A stretch of DNA of 64,000 nt from Tetranychus cinnabarinus (taxonomy: Eukaryota; Arthropoda; Arachnida; Trombidiformes; Tetranychidae), in contig WHVY01000003.1 of the NCBI GenBank assembly GCA_022266195.1, forward strand, positions 1,922,001-1,986,000. Direction: 5' to 3'. Below, piece after piece: positions 38,033 to 46,600 of this stretch (its first letter is position 1; each line of letters starts with the position of its first letter). The position numbers and the translations under genes were made by a program. Under the pieces are notes generated by a model, which made no database searches, was not told the origin of the DNA, and worked only from the letters and a program-made list of their open reading frames with translations.

Positions 38033-38379
38033 TTTAAAAAGTCGAATTTACTATGATCTATCTTCCGTTTTTTTCTTTTTATACCTTCTCCGGTTTGATT
38101 ATTCGAATTTGATGCACTGCTTGGTGGTACTTTCCTTTTTATAGCCTCTCTAGCTATTTCATTGACTGTATCAATAATACGATTTGTTGATGATGTCTTT
38201 ATATCATCAAAGATTGCTTTTCCAGTTCCAAGAGCTTTAGAGCCTAAATATCTGAGAATCGGTAGAATTTGCGTAGTGAATATCCATCCGAAGAAACCTG
38301 CACCTCTTTGATATCTTGCACCTGTAAATATCTGCAGAGGAAGTCCATTACCTGCTTGCTTTAAATAATAGTTTTCCAT
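38029..38379 (-). CDS. pVI/pX-like minor virion protein
   Basis: 116 aa with GARYQRGAGFFGWIF followed by an amphipathic helix ending ILRYLGSKALG, as in the element A protein at 16620-17120, and a short basic tail (GIKRKKRKIDH). The N-terminal GNGLPL could be a protease site. It overlaps both neighbours (penton stop and major capsid start), a sign of one polycistronic unit. The role in membrane disruption or core packing is inferred from position and charge. Confidence 0.65.
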   Translation of the reverse strand: MENYYLKQAGNGLPLQIFTGARYQRGAGFFGWIFTTQILPILRYLGSKALGTGKAIFDDIKTSSTNRIIDTVNEIAREAIKRKVPPSSASNSNNQTGEGIKRKKRKIDHSKFDFLK

Positions 38380-39200
38380 TTTTTCTTAAAATGTAATGTC
38401 ACGCTAACTTTTCCAAAGCGAAAATCAATATCACGTCCTGAATCATCCTTTATATTAATATGCACTTTATTGAAAGTGTTTGCCGACAATGGTTTGTAGT
38501 ATGGCCTCGTAAAAGTAACATTGACGTCATCGCCAAACTTTGCGCTCTCGTCAAGAGGGACGGTTCGCAGCAGATTTGCATACACATTTCCAACAATGTT
38601 GGGGGCTACAATATCAGAATAAACCATCAAGGAATGTACACCAGCCTTAATGTCGGTTAAACGACAAGCTGTTTTCTTTTTTTCTTTGATTTGAGCAAAG
38701 CTGACAAACTTAATTGCATTAACATCACTCTGTTGCTGGGAACTTAGTTCTGTGAACCCGAGAATATCCTCTAGTTCATCATCCAGATGAACAAGTGCCT
38801 TCTGCGTAATACTCCCTTCAACTATCTCACCCTTTACCATGTGGGCTCTTTTTGAGTATTTATCATAATATAGTATTGGTAGTGTACTTTGTTTATCATT
38901 GGGTCGCGAAAACTTTTTAACAATTTGATCATTGATTAATTCTACAAGGTCTTCTACTGAGTCGTAGTTACCCGGTTGCAAATCAGAATATTGCCTTAGA
39001 AAAATTCCTCCATCAGAAATAAGAGATAGATAAGGTATTCCTTGTAGATTGAACCAGCTTTTAGTATAGCATATCTCTGTTAATGCTACTTCATAATTGT
39101 CAGTCAAATTAATAGGAGAAGGTAGATATGTAGTATAATCACTTAATTTATTTTCAAAATGAACATTACTAGGAAGCGTTATGTAAAATGAGTGAGACAT
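38361..39200 (-). CDS. mCP: minor capsid (penton-like) protein
   Basis: 279 aa. The N-terminus has FYITLPSNVHFENKLSDY and NLTDNYEVALTEICYTKSW, the typical first strands of Polinton penton proteins; the C-terminus has VSVTLHFKKKW. It is about 90 residues shorter than the element A protein. It probably forms the five-fold vertex. Confidence 0.82.
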   Translation of the reverse strand: MSHSFYITLPSNVHFENKLSDYTTYLPSPINLTDNYEVALTEICYTKSWFNLQGIPYLSLISDGGIFLRQYSDLQPGNYDSVEDLVELINDQIVKKFSRPNDKQSTLPILYYDKYSKRAHMVKGEIVEGSITQKALVHLDDELEDILGFTELSSQQQSDVNAIKFVSFAQIKEKKKTACRLTDIKAGVHSLMVYSDIVAPNIVGNVYANLLRTVPLDESAKFGDDVNVTFTRPYYKPLSANTFNKVHINIKDDSGRDIDFRFGKVSVTLHFKKKWKTII

Positions 39201-39223
39201 TTTAGTACATGGTTACATTTTCA

Positions 39224-39481
39224 TTATACATTTGTCTTTATATCACTGCTGTTTGCCCTTTCGAATAGTACAGGAGTTTTACTACTGAACTTAGGGGTGG
39301 GTAATATGCAGCCTAAAGACATTGACAAAAGAGTTATCCATAGTTTTTGATCACCAGTGTTTAGAGATATATTAATCAATGATATCAAAACTATAGTGAA
39401 CAACGTAATAATTTGACCTACAAAAAGATAAAGTTTTGAGCTAATCACTCCACCGTCGTCAAGTCCTCCGAATTGATCCAT
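39224..39481 (-). CDS. small conserved membrane protein
   Basis: 85 aa with a hydrophobic segment (about residues 17-40) and a second one (about 47-60) ending SLGCILPTPKFSS. Same family as 20646-20897. The first 37 bp of its gene overlap the 3' end of the integrase gene in another frame. Confidence 0.7.
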   Translation of the reverse strand: MDQFGGLDDGGVISSKLYLFVGQIITLFTIVLISLINISLNTGDQKLWITLLSMSLGCILPTPKFSSKTPVLFERANSSDIKTNV

Positions 39482-40557
39482 GAATTATAATTTGCTGAAT
39501 ATCCGATCCATTTTACGAAGTATTGAACATTACCTTTATATACTCTTCTTTTCAGTATTTTTTCAACTCTATGCGTATTTGTAGTTACTTTTTGCAATTC
39601 TTTGTCGTAAAACTTTTTCTCTTTTAGGACTTCTCCTGCCTGATCAGTTAACTCATATACCGGTAATTTTTGACCTTTATCTATCTTAGTGATTTTATAC
39701 GTTTGATCAGTCCAATTAGGGTAAAATCCTTTATCGAATGGATTGAACTTATGCACTTTTCTGACTTGATCATTTTCGTTCAACTTTGATGAATTCTTAG
39801 GTTGCAAATAAAGTTCCAGTAAACTCTTCTTCCCATAAAGATTCTCAAAAACGAGTTGTTTATTCGCTTCATTGACTGCAGCAGGAGACATCTTTATAGC
39901 GCGGTGATGCGAGTTATTGTATCCTTGGATTAACGACGGCAACACATCGAAATATCTTCTAGTTCCCTTTGCTGTAAAATATTTGAACATTTTACTTTTT
40001 AAAGTTCTATTGAACCTTTCAATCACAGCACATTTAATATCTCTGTTACTTGACGTATAGAATCTGATACCATAGTTAGATAATAACTTTTGCACCTGAG
40101 CATTGACAAACTCTTTGCCCATATCAGTTCTAATAGCTGCAGGTCTTCGACTCTTTAACAAATTTGCAAATGCTTCTGTTAGTTCTTTTCCAGATTTATT
40201 TTTAAGAGGTAATCCCCATGCATACTTGCTGAATACATCAATTATTGTTAGTATGTAACGATAACCTTTGTTCGCTTTTGAGAATTCCTGCATTTCAACT
40301 AAATCAGCTTCCCATTGTTCATCGATATCATTCACTATTATCCTATTTCTTTTATAGTTTTTACGAACCGGTTTATGGAGAGTATAAGTTAATTGAGATG
40401 AGGCCCATTTTCTTACATCTGCATTAGTCAGATTAGGGATTTTTTTCTTAGCTTCAGAATACAACTTATCTAATGATGCAAAACCAGAGGGGTTAGCAGG
40501 AGTATAATAAATAGAGTTGAGAACTTTATCAATCTTATTCTGAGCTGATCCATCCAT
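39445..40557 (-). CDS. INT: retroviral-type integrase with chromodomain
   Basis: 370 aa, intact. The DDE triad is at about Asp85 (QWEADLVEM), Asp145 (RTDMGKEF) and Glu180 (VIERFNRTL). A C-terminal chromodomain (about residues 320-362) has VEKILKRRV and YFVKWIGYSANYNSW. It inserts the element and generates the 6-bp target duplication seen here. The zinc-binding HHCC domain of retroviral integrases is not evident, as is usual for Polintons. Its start overlaps the preceding gene by 23 bp. Confidence 0.95.
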   Translation of the reverse strand: MDGSAQNKIDKVLNSIYYTPANPSGFASLDKLYSEAKKKIPNLTNADVRKWASSQLTYTLHKPVRKNYKRNRIIVNDIDEQWEADLVEMQEFSKANKGYRYILTIIDVFSKYAWGLPLKNKSGKELTEAFANLLKSRRPAAIRTDMGKEFVNAQVQKLLSNYGIRFYTSSNRDIKCAVIERFNRTLKSKMFKYFTAKGTRRYFDVLPSLIQGYNNSHHRAIKMSPAAVNEANKQLVFENLYGKKSLLELYLQPKNSSKLNENDQVRKVHKFNPFDKGFYPNWTDQTYKITKIDKGQKLPVYELTDQAGEVLKEKKFYDKELQKVTTNTHRVEKILKRRVYKGNVQYFVKWIGYSANYNSWINSEDLTTVE

Positions 40558-41233
40558 ATTTTGTAGGTTTTTGGGGGCTTGGTCTTAATGAATAGGGACT
40601 ACGTAGATGAATTAAACTTTGTTTTCGTTTTTTCGTTGCCTTTTTTGTACTTTCTTCAGGTAATTTACGCTTTTTATATAGATCCGGTATAGGTTCACTT
40701 TCTTCCAAGATTGTGGGTGTTTCTTCATCATTATCTTCATTGTCAGCTGAGTCACTTGCCTCACTGATGTTGATGTTTGCTGATGAATAAGTTCCCTTAT
40801 CAAGCATGATGTTAGGGAATACAACTCCGTGATTCAAAGTTGGTGGTTTTGTCTTTATTTTTCTATTTCTAAGTCTTTTACGAAGCTCTTTATTTAGAAC
40901 TAATGCAGGTTTAATTTTAGCTATTGAAAGTAAATGACTGAACTCTTCAACACCTTTTGATATTGTATCTTCTCTCATTGCAATACAAAGAAGATCTCCT
41001 ATATTGCTTCCTTCTATGGGTTTACCTTGAAATATTACGCGTCCATTACTATCAACAAAACCCTTTTGAGCGAGAGTTGTAGCTATGACTGCAATATTCT
41101 TTATCAATAGTTTCGAAGGTTCACAGCATGATTCTTTCACTTTTGTTGATTCTTTTTTGATATTAATATTCTTACTATCAGTTCCTTCTTCAGATGTTGA
41201 GACCGGATATTGTTTCTTTATGAAATCAGCCAT
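40535..41233 (-). CDS. unknown 232-aa protein upstream of integrase
   Basis: The product has a central region with leucine-rich helices (about residues 38-105), a basic stretch (LRKRLRNRKIKTK, about 115), an acidic Ser/Asp/Glu segment (about 155-185) and a basic C-terminus with KKATKKRKQS, probably a nuclear or DNA-binding tail. A position between integrase and the hydrophobic small protein is shared with the 93-aa protein of element A. It may be a virion core or DNA-condensing protein; no family is recognised. Confidence 0.6.
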   Translation of the reverse strand: MADFIKKQYPVSTSEEGTDSKNINIKKESTKVKESCCEPSKLLIKNIAVIATTLAQKGFVDSNGRVIFQGKPIEGSNIGDLLCIAMREDTISKGVEEFSHLLSIAKIKPALVLNKELRKRLRNRKIKTKPPTLNHGVVFPNIMLDKGTYSSANINISEASDSADNEDNDEETPTILEESEPIPDLYKKRKLPEESTKKATKKRKQSLIHLRSPYSLRPSPQKPTKYGWISSE

Positions 41234-41564
41234 TTATCATTGATTGAATTAACGACAAAACAACGGGTAAAATTATAGGAAGATAACCACCGGATTGTTT
41301 TATATGTGATTTCCTTCTTGTTTTTGCTTTATCATGAACTATGTTAACAATATCTTTTTTATATCTCTGCAGCTTCTTCTTATGATGAGTTTCTAAAGGA
41401 ATATTCTTATGAATTAAATTCTCAGCGATTTCACGTATTGCTTTATATATTTTATCCGATACTTTGTATTGGTCAAGCAGGAATTGTTCACGAAGTTTTT
41501 TACTTTTGATATTACTCATGAGTTCAAGAGTAGGGATACTTTCTTTTAAATGTGAAGATATCAT
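41226..41564 (-). CDS. small virion protein with Gly-Gly hydrophobic tail
   Basis: 112 aa. A basic helical body is followed by KQSGGYLPIILPVVLSLIQS. The Ser-Gly-Gly just before the hydrophobic tail fits an adenain-type cleavage that would free a short membrane-active peptide. It corresponds to 19582-19925 in element A, where the frame is broken. Start and stop overlap both neighbours by a few bases. Confidence 0.7.
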   Translation of the reverse strand: MISSHLKESIPTLELMSNIKSKKLREQFLLDQYKVSDKIYKAIREIAENLIHKNIPLETHHKKKLQRYKKDIVNIVHDKAKTRRKSHIKQSGGYLPIILPVVLSLIQSMING

Positions 41565-42184
41565 ATTTCATACACTGAGACTTTATCTTTAGGATGCTTG
41601 ATTATAATATCTGTTTGCAAACGTAGATGTTCAGGAGTTTTTGGAGTTAAATCTATCTTTAAATAACTATATGGATTTTTCGTTGCATCTTCAAACACTT
41701 TGATGAATTTCTTCACTTTTGTTGGGTAAAGTTGTCTAGCTAAGCAATGAATTTGCGATTTATCTCTGGGATTCTTCATGATGATCATGTATTGACAATT
41801 CAAACTTATTCCTCTCATATTCTTGCCTTGATGAAAAACATTTTGCACTATGAAGATGACACTTATGTTCATATGATGACTTCCTTTTGTGAATAAGTTC
41901 AATAGGCGATTATCTGAGCCTAGTTCATTCATAAGATCGTCGATGACAATAATATCATAGGATGCAGCGTCTTCAGATAGACCTTCATGATATTCAATCA
42001 GAGTATTATTCTGATATCTTTCCTGCATTTGTCCATGACACCAAATAATTTTCGGTTTTTCGCTGATGTTACCGATAGTGTGTTTATGATTCTTCAATAA
42101 GGCTTCAACTAAGACAGTTTTACCACTTGAAGTAGGCCCCGCGACCATACAAGTAAAGGGGTGAATGAATTTAAAAGTGTTCAT
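41561..42184 (-). CDS. ATP: A32/FtsK-HerA-type packaging ATPase
   Basis: 207 aa with Walker A GPTSSGKT (residues 16-23), Walker B IIVIDDL (about 74-80) and LFTKGSHHMNISVIFIVQN. Several blocks match the element A ATPase, including KNPRDKS, QLYPTKVKKF and EDATKNPYSYL. The Walker A Ser in place of the usual middle Gly is tolerated in this family. Confidence 0.95.
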   Translation of the reverse strand: MNTFKFIHPFTCMVAGPTSSGKTVLVEALLKNHKHTIGNISEKPKIIWCHGQMQERYQNNTLIEYHEGLSEDAASYDIIVIDDLMNELGSDNRLLNLFTKGSHHMNISVIFIVQNVFHQGKNMRGISLNCQYMIIMKNPRDKSQIHCLARQLYPTKVKKFIKVFEDATKNPYSYLKIDLTPKTPEHLRLQTDIIIKHPKDKVSVYEI

Positions 42185-42277
42185 AGTGAAACTTATTTTA
42201 TTATAAGTTGAAATAGAAAATCGAAAGCCAGAAAATGAAAATTAGTCAAGTACAAAAGATGTTTTAAATAAACATTA

Positions 42278-42895
42278 TTAGTTATTCTTCTTGAAGATAT
42301 ATTTTCCTTTGCTATCCAAATGGTCGGCTTTCCATTCTTCTTTCATGGTGCATCTAACTTGCATCAATGCAGTACCAAGTAAATTTTTTCCTTTCCACTT
42401 AGCAGGATTGTCTACATCTTTATCATCATTTGCAAGTCCACATGAAAGTAGAATATCATTAGGGTCGCAGTAAACAATAACACGGCCGTCAGTAGCATTC
42501 AACTGCTTTGCAACAGATTCATGCTCTCTGCATTTGACAAGATATGCATGAACCAACCAATCATATACATAGTCCGTATAGATATCTGTCTCTGCATCGC
42601 TTTCATTACGAGAGTAAGCAGAGTGCATTTTCTCAATGACTCTCTTAACTGATGAACCTCGCACTCCTTCAATAGAGATGTAGTAGTCATCATTAGTCAT
42701 CTGAAGTTTACGGAATTCGTTAGTTGCAGCATTGAACTTGAAGAATGTAGTGAGCTTTTTTTGATAGGGAGAGATAGACCTTGCTCGTCTACTCCGGTGT
42801 GATCTGCTAGCATGAGGAGATCGTGATCGTGAGCGTGATGCTGCACGGTGAGTTGATCGAGATCGATCCCTTGCACTAGATGATGAACGAGGCAT
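42278..42895 (-). CDS. RS-rich protein with NADAR-like domain
   Basis: 205 aa. The first 40 residues are an Arg-Ser repeat region like those of splicing factors. From about residue 48 the protein follows the NADAR (DUF1768, YbiA-like) layout: YISIEG near residue 72 where the family has its conserved Ser-Val-Glu motif, a helix (DWLVHAYLVKCREH), then YCDPNDILLSCGL and finally WKGKNLLGTALMQVR (about 168-182), which is the family signature. NADAR enzymes act on N-glycosidic bonds in NAD/ADP-ribose chemistry, and some remove ADP-ribose from guanine in DNA. Here it could reverse host ADP-ribosylation or handle nucleotides; the RS region suggests a nuclear site. Some catalytic positions are changed, so activity is uncertain. 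Confidence 0.7.
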   Translation of the reverse strand: MPRSSSSARDRSRSTHRAASRSRSRSPHASRSHRSRRARSISPYQKKLTTFFKFNAATNEFRKLQMTNDDYYISIEGVRGSSVKRVIEKMHSAYSRNESDAETDIYTDYVYDWLVHAYLVKCREHESVAKQLNATDGRVIVYCDPNDILLSCGLANDDKDVDNPAKWKGKNLLGTALMQVRCTMKEEWKADHLDSKGKYIFKKNN

Positions 42896-43261
42896 TATTG
42901 ATATAATGAGTATTACAAGAAAAAAAAGAACTTAGTGAAAATGAGTAGAAAACTTTGAGCACTAAAGTAAGAGTTTAGTAAGTTTGAGTAAAAGTTTAAG
43001 AGAAGTTAGTAAGTCGAGAGATGAACTCGTTATGAAGTTGAGATGGTTAGTTCTCGAGTTATATACAATCTCATCGGTCATTCTGCTCCCTTGAGAAGGT
43101 CACTTTGCTCCCTGTCATGCTCAATAAGATCTGAATCATCCAATCAGAAACAAGTATGCCTCTAATTTCATCTAATCGATGAGGTTACGCCCTACAATTT
43201 TAAGTAGCTGACACGCCCTACTTTTTGGTAAAACATGTTAATCTTTTGCAGCTGTTACAGT
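42896..43261 (-). promoter_or_regulatory. upstream region of the NADAR-like gene
   Basis: No ORF is supported. On the minus strand a TATA-like TATATAAC (43058-43065) lies about 165 bp before the ATG, followed by an ATG-poor, low-G stretch rich in ACTTACTAA and CTCAAA words that could be an unstructured leader. Confidence 0.45.
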
Positions 43262-43600
43262 AAAAATGTGAGATTTTCCCCCAAAAATTGCAAACTTTTT
43301 CGAATATTTCTGCATGAAGTGCTAATTTTTTAATTTGTTTGTGCATAAAGTGAAAACTTTTCGAAATATTTCTGCATAAAGTGTTAATTTTAAAATTAAT
43401 TGGTACATAAAACAAAAAATTTTCCTATGTTATTTCAATACGATTGTACATAACTGGCAAATTTTAAAGTAATTTTCTGCATAAAGTGAGAACTTTTCCA
43501 AATATTTCTGCATAAAGTGCAAACTTTTTCATATATTCCAACATGAAGTGCTAATTTTTAAATGATTTTCTGCGTAAAGTGTTTATTTTTCAATTATTTT
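43262..43600. repeat. degenerate tandem repeats with TTCTGCATAAAGTG
   Basis: Eight or so copies of a unit near 35-45 bp, each with TTTCTGCATAAAGTG followed by AACTTTTC and AAATAT, lie between the polymerase 3' end and the NADAR-like promoter. No ORF. The array could be an enhancer or replication-related repeat, in the way baculovirus hr regions are, but nothing here proves it. Confidence 0.8.
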
Positions 43601-43641
43601 TATTGGTTTTGAATAAAATAGAATACAAATAATTGGTTATG

Positions 43642-46600
43642 CTAATCAACATAACCATATGGCCTTGTGTTGTTCCCAATGAGTCTCCGTTTTTCTGAGA
43701 CGGCTCTGTATATTTTCTCAAAATTCCTCGTTTTAACAAAGTGTTTGAATTTGTCAGATACAATATTTGATTGCTGAACTTGAATACTTTCGTTATTTCT
43801 TTGGATGTATGCGTTCGCCATGCAGACAAGTTTTTCAATAGAGATGAGATCAAGCACAGCAGAGGTAAGTTTGATACCTTTTACTTTAATTATTGCTTTG
43901 CGTTCTCCTACGTCATTGACAATCTCATATCCATAGTTTTTAGGACCAAGAGTAACGAAAGTATCACAAACAAATCCGTCCGGAACTTCATCTGTTAATT
44001 CTCCTAGATAATCACCGCATTCAATAGTAGGATCATCATCTTTCTCTATGAAGACTACGGAGTCAGTGTCAAAGTATAATACTCTTCCCTCCCTATGTGA
44101 TTCTATTCTTTGGATGAGGCGGAATAGTTCGAGACGCGCGTAAGCAGTAACAAAACTAGCGACTGCTATGTTTGTTTTCCCTGGAACAACGCGCTCGTTA
44201 TTATCATCCTTGAATTTTGATTGAGTAATTAACGTATTCTCATTCGCTTCATGCATTCCTAAAACTTCGCGGTCATCATCAGAAAGCAAAGTCCAAAGAT
44301 CTGCATAACTTCTAGTGATTTTCGTTTGAGGTAAGTTAGGGTTTTGTGCTAGTTTCCCCCAGAAACTATTCAACATTAGCTTAGCAATACTTCGTTTGCC
44401 AGGGTTCTTCTCTATCGATGATGCATCTAGCTTAACTCCTTCAGCCTTTTCATAGTCTGCAATATATTTTTGTTTGTCTTCTTCAGTGACACACCATGAT
44501 GGCCAACCGCTTGCTTCTTGTTTAATTTTTAGCCACATTTGAACATATCTAGAGAATAGTGAAGCTTTTTCAGTCCTTCCGTAGTGTAAAACTTGGTACG
44601 TTTTAAGAGGTTTGTATCCATATTTGAAAGCTTCTAAGAGTTCAACTGATGTCCAAGTATTGGTTAAAGCACGTTCATCATCAGAGTGACTGCAGGAACC
44701 TTGATTGAATGTTTCGGCACATGTTCGGCAAAGAGGAAACATTAATTTTTTAGCTATTCGCATTGGTAGTACAGCGATATTTAGAGATTTTGGCGGTAGA
44801 ACTTTACACTTGATGAAACCGAAGTATGCAGCAGGATGTTGGAAATTTTCTTGTATCAGAGTAGGGTGAACTAGAGGATATTTATACTTTTTAAGAACGT
44901 AAGGATAAAGCGATGTGAAATCAAGATATCTTATCCTTTCACCTGATGCGCATTTATGATAAAATTTGATGTTATTTGTCCTTCCACCGAAAAAGCTTTC
45001 TCTTATGTTTATCGCCCCCACATTCTTTATTGTTGAATAGTGACTAATTCTTTCTTTTGTGTACATTTCAGCATTGTTGAAATCATGCTCCCATATCTCG
45101 GTAAGTTTGTATCCTCGATGAGCATAGTACTGCTTTTTGAGTTGTACTTTTTCATAAAGAGAGGTTATTGGAAGTTCTTTCTCATTCATTTTCACTTTTA
45201 TCGATCTGTCAGGGTAGCAAAACTCACATCCATGGAAGTAACACCCCCAGAATTCGAATACTTCTTTAGTCTTAGGATCGAATCCGTCAGCATAAAATGG
45301 TCCGCACCTCCATTCACGTTCAATCTTAATATCTCTTTCTTTCTGTATTGAATCAAGCCATGCTGCGGCTGACATTGACTGTTTTCGTTCTGCGTATCCG
45401 GAAATAGGTGTTATACCTAGAGCTTTTTTGGGTAACATTGAAGCTCTGAATACCTCCATTGCTACAGATGCTAAAGTGAAATTTCTAGTCATTGGATTCA
45501 GACCGGTGATCGATTGAAAGAGCTTTGTAAATCTCAATATTGAAGTCATCAAGATTTGAACATCCGAGCGACAATATTCTATTATTTCTTTCTTGAAGTC
45601 AAAAACAGAATTTAACTGCTTGTTGTACCATTCAATGAACTCGCGTTGTTGACTTGGTTTCATGGAACTCGGTTGATAGTAATGCAAAGCAGGCATCTCT
45701 CCGACATAGTTTTGATTAGACTCTTTGTTGAAAAGATGTGGAAAGAATCCTTTCTTCATTTCAGTTATGTTGAAGGATTTGCAGAGAGAGCTAAGTGGCT
45801 GCATGAACAAGCTAAGACTGTCAATAAATCTCAAGTTTTCCATGCTTGAGCAGAGGATTTTAGAACCAGTCATTATCAAGTTAGGAGTTGCTTGAAAATC
45901 TCGCTGGTAAAAATCTTGAACTATGAAATGTCCATCATAACCTCTTTGATTGTGGGCAATGATGTCAACTTTAGCTTTGTTTTTGAACGCTTTTGGGGAT
46001 ATTTCATTATAAAGATAATCGCAGAACTGTTTCACGCAATCGACTCCATACCAAACATGCTCATTAGAACCGCAAGTGCTACATTCATCTGATGTTCTTG
46101 TAGATGTCGTATGATCAAGACATTTTGAACATAAAGTATGTGCAATAAGCAAGTTAGGTTTGTGTAGGAGTTCATTTTCATTTATGGGAACTTGCATTGA
46201 TTCTATATCATAACAGATAAGAATTCGAGGCGATTCATCCTCTTCTGCTAATTTTTCAATACTCAAAGGTTTGATGAAACAGTAGTGTGGAGACTTTGTA
46301 TAACTATCGCCGCAGGTGTTACAAACATATACATCACACTCGTGTTTATCGTTTTGGTTGTGTACAATCCAGCAGCGTTCACATTTCAATCTCTTGTTGC
46401 AGTTATCATTTGCTAAATGATTATCATAACACAAAGATGATTTGAAGGTTATGTGGCAGTCCTGGCAATTTACTTCAGTCTCAAGTTTGCAAGAACTGAT
46501 GTTTCCGCAGCAACTGCAGGCATCTTTGCAAAAATGATTCCGAGTTGAATTCAATTTTATCCAACACCTAGTGCAGAAATCATCACATTCAAGATATCCT

